The position numbers were made by a program, and so were the translations under genes. Source: Aquipuribacter hungaricus (GTDB taxonomy: Bacteria > Actinomycetota > Actinomycetes > Actinomycetales > JBBAYJ01). From it: a DNA stretch of 64,000 nt. The notes beneath the pieces are model-generated. The model made no database searches and was not told where the DNA came from. It was given only the letters and a program-made list of their open reading frames with translations. Shown here piece by piece: positions 39,472-47,603 of this stretch (the first letter of the stretch is position 1; every line of letters starts with the position of its first letter). The stretch lies in NCBI RefSeq assembly GCF_037860755.1, contig NZ_JBBEOI010000001.1:62001-126000 (forward strand), given 5' to 3'.

Positions 39472-40172
39472 CCAGCCACGAGGAGCAGCGTCGGGCCCTC
39501 GGCTCCTACGTCGTCGGGGCCCTCGACCCCGCCGAGCGCGCCGAGATCGAGGTCCACCTGTCCGGCTGCGCGTCGTGCCGCGAAGACCTCGCCGGGCTTG
39601 CCGGGCTGCCCGGCCTGCTGTCACGGCTGTCGGTCGACGAGGCCCTGGGCACGAGCCTCGTCCCCCCGCCGACGCTCCTGCCCCGGGTGCTCGACGCGGT
39701 CCAGGACGAACGCCGTCGCACCCGCACCGCCGTACGGCGATGGCGCGCCGCCACCGCAGGTCTCGCCGCCGTCATGGTCGCCGCCACCCTCGCGGGCGTG
39801 CTGGTCCTGGGGCCCGACCGGGACGCGGCACCCCCGCCCCAGCTGTTCGTCGCGGCGGCCGGGGTGGGCGCCGAGGGCAGCGCGTCGTTCGAGGACCGGG
39901 CCTGGGGAACCTCCGTCCGGCTGCAGGTCACCGGGCTGCCCGAGGACGCCGGCCCCTTCCTGGCCTGGGCCGAGGACCCCGCCGGACGCCGGACCGCGGT
40001 CGCCACGTGGGGTGCGACCCCGAACGGGGCCGCCGACGTCACCGGCGCCACCGCCGTGACCCGCCAGGAGCTGTCGCTGCTGGTCGTCACGACGGCCGAC
40101 GGAGAACCTCTCTTGCGGCTAGAACCCGAGCCGGCCGCCGCTCACAGCCCGAGCAGGAGGACACCGACGTAG
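39468..40172 (+). CDS. Membrane anti-sigma factor with zinc-finger (zf-HC2-like) domain
   Basis: A 234-residue protein. The N-terminal part has ALGSYVVGALDPAERAEIEVHLSGCASCREDL, the H-x3-C-x2-C anti-sigma zinc motif. One membrane helix follows at about residues 97-117 (AATAGLAAVMVAATLAGVLVL), and the extracytoplasmic half is an anti-sigma-K-like domain (WGTSVRLQVTGLPEDAGPFLAW). It would hold the ECF factor inactive. Its 3' end overlaps the convergent exporter gene by 31 bases. Confidence 0.9.
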   Translation: MTSHEEQRRALGSYVVGALDPAERAEIEVHLSGCASCREDLAGLAGLPGLLSRLSVDEALGTSLVPPPTLLPRVLDAVQDERRRTRTAVRRWRAATAGLAAVMVAATLAGVLVLGPDRDAAPPPQLFVAAAGVGAEGSASFEDRAWGTSVRLQVTGLPEDAGPFLAWAEDPAGRRTAVATWGATPNGAADVTGATAVTRQELSLLVVTTADGEPLLRLEPEPAAAHSPSRRTPT

Positions 40173-41158
40173 GCCACGCCGCCCACGAGCACCCAGCTGA
40201 CCAGGCCCAGGACCAGGGCCCGACCGCCGGTGCGGACCAGGCTCGGCAGGTGGATGCCGGTGCCCAGGCCCACCAGCGCGGCGGCCAGCAGGACCTCCTG
40301 GACCGTCTTGGCCCCGGCGAGGACCGGGGACGGCAGCAGGCCCGTGCTGCTCAGGGCGATCGCGGCGAGGAACCCGGCCACGAACAACGGCAGGAGCGGG
40401 GGACGACGACCGGTGGTGGACGCCGAGCGGGAGCGGCGGCGCCGCTGGGCGACGGCAACCAGGGCCACCAGCGGAGCGAGCATCACGACACGGCTGAGCT
40501 TGACGACCACGGCGGCCGTCAGCGCACCAGGGACCCGGTCGGCGGTGGCGACGGTCTGGCCGACGTCGTGGACGCTCGCGCCCACCCAGCTGCCGAACGC
40601 GACGGGGTCCAGGCCCAACGGTCCGCGCAGCAGCGGCAGCAGGAAGATCGCCACGCTGCCGCACAACGTGACCAACGCGATCGCGACGGCGGTGTCGTCC
40701 TCGTCGCCCTCGGCGACCTCCTCCATCGCAGCAACGGCCGACGCGCCGCAGATGGAGAAGCCGGTCGCGATGAGCAAGGACCGGGGTCCGGACACCCCGA
40801 GGAGCCGGCCGAGCAGCCGGGTCCCGGTGAACGTGACCGCGACGGTCACCACCACGACCGCGAGACCCCCCAGGCCCAGGTCGACGAGCTGGGGCAGCGC
40901 CAGCTGCAGCCCCAGCAGGACCACGGCCACGCGCAGCAGCCGCCGGGACGCGAACCTCGTCCCGGCGTGCAGGGGCGCCCGGTGCAGGCCGAGGTTCACC
41001 GCCAGCGCACCCAGGACCACCGCCACCGTGGACGCGTTCAGCCCCGGGACCAGTGGCGCCACCGCGAACGCCACCGCCGTCGCGGCCGCGACGACCACCA
41101 GCCCGGGGACCAGCACCACGAGCGCACCCCACCGTGGCGCCGGGGCTCGTGTGCTCAT
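40142..41158 (-). CDS. YeiH-family putative sulfate exporter
   Basis: A 338-residue membrane protein with about ten helices. Family motifs include LLIATGFSICGASAVAAMEEVAEG (the ICGxSA motif) and SWVGASVHDVGQTVATAD (GxxVHDVGQV-like). The family is annotated as putative sulfate exporters, with little direct evidence. The only visible link with sulfur genes is distant (4.6-18 kb). Convergent with the anti-sigma gene. Confidence 0.88.
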   Translation of the reverse strand: MSTRAPAPRWGALVVLVPGLVVVAAATAVAFAVAPLVPGLNASTVAVVLGALAVNLGLHRAPLHAGTRFASRRLLRVAVVLLGLQLALPQLVDLGLGGLAVVVVTVAVTFTGTRLLGRLLGVSGPRSLLIATGFSICGASAVAAMEEVAEGDEDDTAVAIALVTLCGSVAIFLLPLLRGPLGLDPVAFGSWVGASVHDVGQTVATADRVPGALTAAVVVKLSRVVMLAPLVALVAVAQRRRRSRSASTTGRRPPLLPLFVAGFLAAIALSSTGLLPSPVLAGAKTVQEVLLAAALVGLGTGIHLPSLVRTGGRALVLGLVSWVLVGGVAYVGVLLLGL

Positions 41159-41499
41159 GACACCTCGTCAGGTCCGGGGGCTGGTCCGTCGGTGTCGACG
41201 CGGGCGCGATGCGCCGCCGGGCGGCAGTCTGCACGCCCCGATGGACATGTCCCACATCCTCACGTCTCAGGGGCCGTGTCGGACCGCCCGGTGGGCCGGG
41301 CTCGGAGACCACGACGCAGGGCCCACCGAAGACGGCCCTCCGCGCGGCCGGGCGACCCGAGCGGGACAGCACGATCGGACTCGCCAAGGCCCGCTCAGCC
41401 GCCGGTTCCCAGGCACTCCTCAGGCACTGGCCTCACGCACGGACGCCACCGGTGGCCGTGGTCACAGCTGACCCAGCAGCACCAGCACCCCGACCCCGC
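41159..41499. other. Intergenic stretch with an isolated arm-type motif
   Basis: No gene is seen. It contains GGCACTCCTCAGGCAC at 41412-41427, which differs at only one or two positions from the motifs next to att-like repeats 1 (4348) and 4 (45985), but no tRNA-like sequence lies beside it. Confidence 0.4.
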
Positions 41500-41838
41500 T
41501 CACCTCGACGGCGACAGCACCGGCGACAGCACCGGCGACAGCACCGGCGCGGGGACCCCGTCCCGCGCCGCCCGCTCCGTCCGTGCCCACGACACCCACG
41601 CCAGCACCGGCACCAAGGCCCCGAGGACCAGGCACAGCACCGAGGCGCCTATCCGCAGCCCCGCCTCGCGGGGCACGCCGAGCGCCTCCAGGGCCACGCC
41701 GCCGACCGTGAGCGCCAGGGCCGTGCGCACCCATGCCAGGTACGTGCGCTCGTTCGCCATGCTGCACCGGGCGTCCGGCTCCTCGCCGTGGTCATAGACC
41801 CACGCGCGGATGCGTCGCGACGAAGACGGGCGTGCCAC
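41500..41838 (-). CDS. DUF202-family (YidH-like) membrane protein
   Basis: A 112-residue protein from GTG 41838. It has VYDHGEEPDARCSMANERTYLAWVRTALAL, the DUF202 signature, and three hydrophobic helices. The last 15 residues, APVLSPVLSPVLSPSR, come from a 12-base repeat in the DNA and extend past the normal family end. Function of the family unknown. Divergent from the molybdopterin oxidoreductase gene. Confidence 0.85.
   Translation of the reverse strand: MARPSSSRRIRAWVYDHGEEPDARCSMANERTYLAWVRTALALTVGGVALEALGVPREAGLRIGASVLCLVLGALVPVLAWVSWARTERAARDGVPAPVLSPVLSPVLSPSR
41510..41545. repeat. 12-base tandem repeat inside the DUF202 gene 3' end
   Basis: GGCGACAGCACC occurs three times in tandem. 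On the coding (minus) strand it gives Pro-Val-Leu-Ser repeated at the protein end. In-frame unit length means copy-number change would not break the gene. Likely a slippage-prone site. Confidence 0.85.
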
Positions 41839-41955
41839 CCCGACACCGTAGGACCGTGCCCCCCGGACCTCCGGCTGCAGGAGATAGCGAGCCGCGCCGG
41901 ACCGTGGCAGCGTCGACGCTCCACGGTGGAGGGCGACGCCCGGGAGGCGGTCGAG

Positions 41956-44421
41956 ATGACACGGGTCGACAGGATCGCTGCGCCGTGGGGCAGCCGGACC
42001 CCATACGGCCCCGGCGAGCGCTGGCCCGTGAGGACCGACACGTTCCTCGCCGACGGGCTCGCCCCCGAGGACGTGGACCGCTGGGTGCAGTCGGCGACGA
42101 TCCTGCACTCCAACGGCGACGGCCTCGACATCGCCGTCAAGGACGGCTCGATCGTCGGCGTGCGGGGCCGGGCGCAGGACCGGGTCAACCACGGCCGGCT
42201 CGGCCCCAAGGACCTTTACGGCTGGCAGGCCAACGCCTCACCGGAGCGACTGACCCGCCCCCTCGTGCGCCGCCGCGGCGAGCTGGTCGAGACGGACTGG
42301 GACACCGCGATGGACCTCGTCGTGCGGCGCAGCCAGGAGCTGCTGGAGGAGCAAGGACCCAGCGCGCTCGGCTTCTACACCACGGGTCAGCTGTTCCTCG
42401 AGGAGTACTACACGCTCGGGATGATGGCGCACGGCGGCATCGGCACCAACCACGTCGACGGCAACACCCGCCTGTGCACCGCGACGGCCGCCGCCGCGCT
42501 CAAGGAGTCGTTCGGCTGCGACGGGCAGCCCGGCTCGTACACCGACATCGACCACGCCGACGCGATCGCCCTGTACGGGCACAACATGGCCGAGACCCAG
42601 ACCGTGCTGTGGACGCGCGTCCTCGACCGGCTGGCCGGGCCGCACCCGCCCCGCATCGTCTGCGTGGACCCCCGCCTCACCGAGGTGGCACGGCACGCGG
42701 ACGTCCACCTGGCCCCCCGGCCCGGGACGAACGTCGCGCTCATGAACGGCCTGCTGAGCGAGATCCTGGCCAACGGCTGGGTCGACGAGGCGTACGTGGC
42801 CGCCCACGCCGTCGGGATCGACGAGCTCCGCGAGCAGCTCGCCCCGTGGTCGGCCGAGATGTCCGCGCGCATCTGCGACGTCCCGATCGAGGCGCTGCGC
42901 GAGGCTGCGCGGATCGTGGGGACCGCAGAGCGGCTGGTGTCCACCGTGCTGCAGGGGTTCTACCAGTCCAACCAGGCCACCGCCGCGGCCGTGCAGGTCA
43001 ACAACGTCCACATCCTCCGCGGCCAGCTCGGCGCCCCCGGTCGCGGCATCCTGCAGATGAACGGCCAGCCCACGGCCCAGAACACCCGCGAGGCCGGCGC
43101 CGACGGCGACCTCGCCGGGTTCCGCAACTGGAGCAACGACGCACAGGTCGCCGACCTGGCGCGGGTCTGGAACATCGACCCGATGCAGATCCCGCACTAC
43201 TCGCCACCCACCCACGTCATGCAGCAGCTGCGCTACATCGAGGACGGCTCGCTGCGCTTCTGGTGGGTCCAGGCGACCAACCCGCTGGTCTCGCTGCCGG
43301 AGCTGCAGCGGGTGCGGTCGATCCTCTCCCAGCAGCGGCTGTTCCTCGTCGTGCAGGACATCTTCCTCACCGAGACCGCCCAGATCGCCGACGTCGTGCT
43401 CCCCGCAGCCACGTGGGGCGAGAAGGAAGGGACGTTCACCAACGTGGACCGGACCGTGCACTACTCCGGCAAGGCGGTCGAGCCACCGGGCGAGGCGCGA
43501 CCCGACCTCGACATCTTCCTGGACTACGCCCGCCGGATGGGCTTCCGCGACAAGGACGGCGACCCTCTCGTGCACTGGCACGACCCGCGCTCCGCCTTCG
43601 AGGCGTGGAAGGAGTGCAGCCGGGGCCGGCCGTGCGACTACAGCGGTCTGAGCTACGAGAAGCTCCAGGGCGGGTCGGGGGTCCAGTGGCCCTGCACCGA
43701 CGACGCGCCCGAGGGCACGGAACGGATCTACGCCGACGGCGCCTTCTGGAGCAGCCCGGACTACTGCGAGAGCTACGGCCGGGACCTCGTGACGGGGGCA
43801 CCTCTCAGCGAGACGGAGTACCGGGCGCTCAACCCGGATGGCAAGGCCGTCCTCAAGTACGCCCGTTACGTCCCGCCGCACGAGCTGCCGAGCGAGGAGT
43901 ACCCGCTGCAGCTGACCACGGGGCGGACGCTGTACCACTTCCACACCCGCACCAAGACGGCCCGGGCGCCGCAGCTGCAGGCCGCCGCGCCCGAGGTCTG
44001 GGTCGAGATGTCCGAGCAGGACGCCGGTGCCCACGGCTTCCAGGAGGGGGACCTGCTTGAGGTGGCGTCGCCGCGCGCGGCCGTCCGGGCCCGGTTGCGC
44101 ATCAGCGGCATCCGTCCGGGCGTGGTCTTCCTGCCCTTCCACTACGGCTACTGGGACACCCCCGCCGGCCACGAGCCGGACGGTGGCGCCCGCGCGGCGA
44201 ACGAGCTGACGATCACCGAGTGGGACGCCTGCTCCAAGCAGCCGATCTTCAAGACCGCGGCGGCGCGGGTGACGCTGGTGCGCCGCGGTGACGGGACACC
44301 GTCGGCAGCGCCGACCACGACCGCGTCCCGCCCGAGCAGGGGCGGCGTCCCCGCCACCAGGGGCGGTGAGTCAGCCATGGCCGAGGAGGACGTCCGTGCC
44401 CACGCCGGAGGGCTGGCATGA
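41956..44421 (+). CDS. Molybdopterin-dependent oxidoreductase lacking the N-terminal Fe-S cysteines
   Basis: An 821-residue protein of the DMSO-reductase superfamily (assimilatory nitrate reductase/formate dehydrogenase-like). ATG behind GGAGG. At residues 47-56 it has ATILHSNGDG where relatives show C-x2-C-x3-C-G for a [4Fe-4S] cluster; those cysteines are Thr, His and Asp here. The Mo-bis-MGD fold is otherwise complete: GFYTTGQLFLEEYY, GHNMAETQTVLW, VDPRLTEVARHADVHL, NPLVSLPELQRV, VLPAATWGEKEGTFTN and LTTGRTLYHFHTRTKT. The C-terminal 40 residues are a Ser/Thr/Ala-rich tail. Two small genes follow with overlaps. The substrate is unknown. Confidence 0.85.
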   Translation: MTRVDRIAAPWGSRTPYGPGERWPVRTDTFLADGLAPEDVDRWVQSATILHSNGDGLDIAVKDGSIVGVRGRAQDRVNHGRLGPKDLYGWQANASPERLTRPLVRRRGELVETDWDTAMDLVVRRSQELLEEQGPSALGFYTTGQLFLEEYYTLGMMAHGGIGTNHVDGNTRLCTATAAAALKESFGCDGQPGSYTDIDHADAIALYGHNMAETQTVLWTRVLDRLAGPHPPRIVCVDPRLTEVARHADVHLAPRPGTNVALMNGLLSEILANGWVDEAYVAAHAVGIDELREQLAPWSAEMSARICDVPIEALREAARIVGTAERLVSTVLQGFYQSNQATAAAVQVNNVHILRGQLGAPGRGILQMNGQPTAQNTREAGADGDLAGFRNWSNDAQVADLARVWNIDPMQIPHYSPPTHVMQQLRYIEDGSLRFWWVQATNPLVSLPELQRVRSILSQQRLFLVVQDIFLTETAQIADVVLPAATWGEKEGTFTNVDRTVHYSGKAVEPPGEARPDLDIFLDYARRMGFRDKDGDPLVHWHDPRSAFEAWKECSRGRPCDYSGLSYEKLQGGSGVQWPCTDDAPEGTERIYADGAFWSSPDYCESYGRDLVTGAPLSETEYRALNPDGKAVLKYARYVPPHELPSEEYPLQLTTGRTLYHFHTRTKTARAPQLQAAAPEVWVEMSEQDAGAHGFQEGDLLEVASPRAAVRARLRISGIRPGVVFLPFHYGYWDTPAGHEPDGGARAANELTITEWDACSKQPIFKTAAARVTLVRRGDGTPSAAPTTTASRPSRGGVPATRGGESAMAEEDVRAHAGGLA

Positions 44422-44900
44422 AGATCGGGCTCGCGCTGCGAGAGCTCCACCGCTCCGAGGACGAGCTGGCGCACAAGCTGCTCCAGGTGTCCGACCGTCA
44501 CAAGGTCGACCACGACGTCTTCTACCTGGGCCAGGAGCTCGCCCTGTGGTCCCAGCAGCACGTCCGCGCGCTCAGCGAGGCAGCCGCCCGCTACGACGTC
44601 CGCCTGGACCCCGAGCCACGGACGGAGAGCCGGGTCGCGGCCAGGGCCAGGGACGCGGTGAGCCAGGCGGTGGGCCGCGCCCCGCAGGCTGGCCTGCTGC
44701 TGCTGCTCGACATGCGCGAGGTCTACGTCCGCGCCAGCGGCGTCTCGGTCGACTGGGAGCTGGTCGCGCAGGTCGCCCAGGGGGTCAGGGACCACGACCT
44801 GCTGCAGCTGGCGAAGACCTGCCACCCGGAGACGCTGCGTCAGGTGCGCTGGGCCGACAGCAAGCTTAAGGAGTCCGCGACCCAGGTCCTCTGCTCGTGA
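44418..44900 (+). CDS. Small helical protein partnered with the molybdopterin enzyme
   Basis: A 160-residue, largely alpha-helical protein: LRELHRSEDELAHKLLQVSDRHKVDHDVFYLG with several His/Asp/Glu, then AGLLLLLDMREVYVRASGVSVDWELVAQVAQ. The spacing of acidic and His residues could fit a four-helix bundle. It overlaps both neighbours by four bases, so it is probably needed together with the oxidoreductase, for example as a chaperone or electron-transfer partner. Not recognised. Confidence 0.65.
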   Translation: MKIGLALRELHRSEDELAHKLLQVSDRHKVDHDVFYLGQELALWSQQHVRALSEAAARYDVRLDPEPRTESRVAARARDAVSQAVGRAPQAGLLLLLDMREVYVRASGVSVDWELVAQVAQGVRDHDLLQLAKTCHPETLRQVRWADSKLKESATQVLCS

Positions 44901-45586
44901 GCGACCCCGCCGCCGCGGTCCTGCCCGGGGGGCAGCTCTCCACGAGGATCGTCCTCCGCCCGGTCGCGACCCCCTTGCCGCTGGGGTTCCTCGGGCTGTT
45001 CGTCGCCACGTCCGCGTTCGCCTGCCTCCAGCTCGGGTGGCTGCCACCCGAGCAGGGCCGGGGCGTCGCCGTCGCCGCCCTCGCCCTCACCGTCCCGCTG
45101 CAGCTGCTGGCGTCCGTCCTCGGGTTCCTCGCCCGGGACCCCGTCGCGGGCACCGGGATGGGGATCCTGGCCGGCACCTGGGCCGCCGTCGGGTACCTCA
45201 CCTTGACCGCGCCGCCCGGGACATCCAGCGCCGGCCTCGGCGTCGTCCTCCTCCTCTCGGCCGCCAGCCTCCTGGTGCCGGCCGCTGCCGCGACGAGCAA
45301 GCTCGTCCCGGCAGCCGTCATCGCCCTGTCCGCGCTCCGCTTCGCCGTGACGGGCATCGCCGAGCTGACCGCCTCACGCACCTGGTACGACGTCGCAGGC
45401 ACCGTCGGCCTGCTGCTGGGCCTGCTCGCGCTGTACGCCGCGACCGCCCTCGAGCTCGAGGACGTGCAGCACCGGACCGTGCTGCCCCTGCTGCGACGCG
45501 GCCCGGCCCAGCAGGCGCTCCAGGGAGACGGTGCGGACCAGACCGACCAGCTCCGCCACGAGGCGGGGGTCCGCAACCAGCTGTGA
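44897..45586 (+). CDS. GPR1/FUN34/YaaH-like multi-pass membrane protein
   Basis: A 229-residue protein from GTG 44897 with about six hydrophobic segments. VLRPVATPLPLGFLGLFVATSAFACLQLGWLP resembles the start of acetate/succinate transporters of the YaaH type, though the signature NPAPLGL is changed to ATPLPLGFLGL. It may move the substrate or product of the adjacent oxidoreductase. Last gene of the operon. Confidence 0.7.
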   Translation: MSDPAAAVLPGGQLSTRIVLRPVATPLPLGFLGLFVATSAFACLQLGWLPPEQGRGVAVAALALTVPLQLLASVLGFLARDPVAGTGMGILAGTWAAVGYLTLTAPPGTSSAGLGVVLLLSAASLLVPAAAATSKLVPAAVIALSALRFAVTGIAELTASRTWYDVAGTVGLLLGLLALYAATALELEDVQHRTVLPLLRRGPAQQALQGDGADQTDQLRHEAGVRNQL

Positions 45587-45840
45587 CGAGCGCCCACCCG
45601 ACCGACGACCCTGAGCCCCAGGAGCCGACGTGACCCACCGTCCTGACGTAATCTTCTTCGACGGTGCTGCCGAGGACCACGAGCCCGCCGGCCGACAGCA
45701 CCGGCGGGTCGACACCGAGGCTCCGCCTCGAGCGTCAGGTAGAACCGCGCGGACACCCCGACCGGCCCGGATCAGCCCAGGTGGAGGGCGGCCGGCCACG
45801 TCAGCCGGAGGGGCCGCGCGAGGGCGAGCACCGCGGGGAG
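45587..45840. other. Short region with uncertain coding
   Basis: A minus-strand frame near 45700-45630 (containing LSAGGLVVLGSTVEEDYVRTVGHVGSWG) could be a small protein or a gene remnant, but no start, domain or ribosome-binding site supports it. Nothing else is recognisable. Confidence 0.25.
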
Positions 45841-45960
45841 CCGTCGGCGTGGGATTCGAACCCACGAAACGTTGTGGTTAAACGTTCAACGGTTTCCAAG
45901 ACCCTCCGCTCTTTCTTGTCAAGATGCTCGCCGTCCGCTGTACCGCCTCTGACCTGCAGG
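45841..45960 (-). repeat. att-like repeat 4: decayed tRNA-Ser fragment with insertion
   Basis: Contains the T arm GTGGG-TTCGAAT-CCCAC (minus strand), the variable arm and a mutated anticodon loop CTTGGAA. The acceptor strand has changed (CGTCGGC in plus, against GGAGGGC). A segment of about 26 bases (45907-45932, including CTTTCTTGTCAAGATGCTCG) interrupts the site before GTCCGCTGTACCGCCTCTGACCTGCA, the part shared with the other copies. The 64-base left flank is not conserved. It separates the metal/molybdopterin module from the Fic-Pnkp-Hen1 module. Confidence 0.75.
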
Positions 45961-46279
45961 TTCGTCGCCGTTCTGGGTCGCGAGGGCACTGCTCAGGCAC
46001 GAGCCAGCACCCACAGCCGACAACGGCCGTCTGCAGTCGGTGACCACCGGACACCGCCGTTCTCCGTGCAAGGACCGGGCCGACGGACGCCGGCTGCTGT
46101 GTCCGCGTGGGGGTGCTGCCGACGGCATGAATACGACACGGCGGCTGTACCGGCCGGCGCAATCACCATGCGCGGTCTGCTCGGAGACAACAGGCCCAGC
46201 TCCTGGGGCAGCCAGCCGCCCATACGTCCTGGGAGCGAAAGAGCCTCGGCGGGACCGTCGAGGCGCCGCGAGTGAGCCG
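45961..46279. other. Gene-free stretch right of att-like repeat 4
   Basis: Carries GGCACTGCTCAGGCAC (45985-46000) and CAGTCGGTGACCACCGGAC (46035-46053), motifs also near repeats 1 and 5. The rest, up to the Fic stop at 46280, shows no gene. Confidence 0.4.
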
Positions 46280-47452
46280 TCAGAGCGATTCAACCAAGTC
46301 CATAACTGGAGTTGCACCAAAAATGCGGCGGTAAGGACCTTCGCTCACCTGCTTCAGGATGGCGACCTCGACGAGGCGGTCCACGGCAGATTTTGCGGTG
46401 GGGCCTGAAACGCCATATTTCTCCGCGACGAACGGCATGCTTATCATCGGCCAATCGATGAGGTCCTCGACGATCTGCACCACCACACCACTCCAGTGGC
46501 GACTATTAAGTGCGGCGCGGGATTCGGACAACCAGTCCATAAGCTGATCCACGACACTCACCGCGCGACGGGCCTGCTCACAGATCGCAAGACAGAAGAA
46601 CTCGACCCACGGGTCCCACTCCCCCGTCTGACTGACTCGGAGCAGGTGGTCCTGATACTCCGTGCGGCGCTTCAGGAACCACGGGGACAAGGTGATTGCT
46701 GGCTCCTTGAGGTCACCTGACTGCAGCAGCTGCAGCGTCGCTACCAGCCGTCCGACTCTTCCGTTTCCATCTCCGAAGGGATGCAGGGACTCGAACTGGT
46801 AATGGGCGACCGCCGCCTTCAGCGGTCCCGGCAAGAAGCTGTCCGCATTGATCCAACGCGTCCATTGCTCCAGACCGGACGTGAGGCGATCGTCAGGCGG
46901 CGGGGGTATGTACCGTGCTTCTCGAACGGTACAGTCCCTCGGCCCGATCACGACCTGATGTCGGCGCACTTGTCCCGCGTCCTTGACGGGGACCCGCGAA
47001 CCCTCCGCCAATATGCCCTGCAGGTCGCACAACATATTGACCGACAACGGGCGCTCGGTGACCCATTCGAAGGCGGCATTAGCCATCCGCTCATAGGCGC
47101 GAATCTCAAGGACCTCGGCTGAAGTCGGTCGCGTCTGCGGCAGCCGCGCCTCGAGGACCTCAGGCAGGGCCGCGTAGGTCCCCTCGAGCGCAGATGTGTC
47201 GAGCGCCTCCCTGATGAGAGCTGGCTGGATGAGCAGCCTCGGGTTGGGAAGGCTGGCGCAGGCCTGTCGTAGCTGGCCGAGTGCGCCAGTGGCCTGAGCG
47301 ACCGCCGCCCAAGCCCGGGGCGACACCTCAGGCACCTGGGGCAGGGGGTTCGGGAGGTATGCGAAGTACTCGTACGTCCGCAGCCGTTCGTCAGTCCCGC
47401 TGATCGGGACGAGCTGTCCGACGGGGCTACTACGGAGTGCTTCAAGGTCCAC
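46280..47452 (-). CDS. Fic-domain protein (AMPylator type) with winged helix
   Basis: A 390-residue Fic protein. The catalytic motif HPFGDGNGRVGR begins at residue 224 and is complete. An N-terminal inhibitory helix motif TSALEG at 86-91 matches [S/T]xxxE[G/N], placing it with self-inhibited class II Fic enzymes that transfer AMP from ATP onto target proteins. The C-terminus (FVAEKYGVSGPTAKSAVDRLVEVAIL) is a winged HTH. Base composition is lower in GC than its neighbours, a sign of transfer. It stands next to the RNA-repair genes; a link is possible but not shown. Confidence 0.9.
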   Translation of the reverse strand: MDLEALRSSPVGQLVPISGTDERLRTYEYFAYLPNPLPQVPEVSPRAWAAVAQATGALGQLRQACASLPNPRLLIQPALIREALDTSALEGTYAALPEVLEARLPQTRPTSAEVLEIRAYERMANAAFEWVTERPLSVNMLCDLQGILAEGSRVPVKDAGQVRRHQVVIGPRDCTVREARYIPPPPDDRLTSGLEQWTRWINADSFLPGPLKAAVAHYQFESLHPFGDGNGRVGRLVATLQLLQSGDLKEPAITLSPWFLKRRTEYQDHLLRVSQTGEWDPWVEFFCLAICEQARRAVSVVDQLMDWLSESRAALNSRHWSGVVVQIVEDLIDWPMISMPFVAEKYGVSGPTAKSAVDRLVEVAILKQVSEGPYRRIFGATPVMDLVESL

Positions 47453-47603
47453 AACGTTAGGTTACTGCCAACTGGACCTAATGTGTGGCCGCCAAGGTGT
47501 GCAGGGGCCTTAGATCACAGTTGTGTAACTTAGGACCTCGACGCCATGTCCCAATGTTGCGGGGCCAACGTTAGGTCGCTCCTACCGAGGCGCATGGCAT
47601 CGG

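Noticed and set aside
42238-44172. 644-codon minus frame opposite the molybdopterin oxidoreductase
   Set aside because: Shadow of a strong coding region on the plus strand.
47455-47577. Repeated GTTAGGT between fic and pnkp as an operator pair
   Set aside because: Two copies of a seven-base word 116 bases apart are too weak to call.
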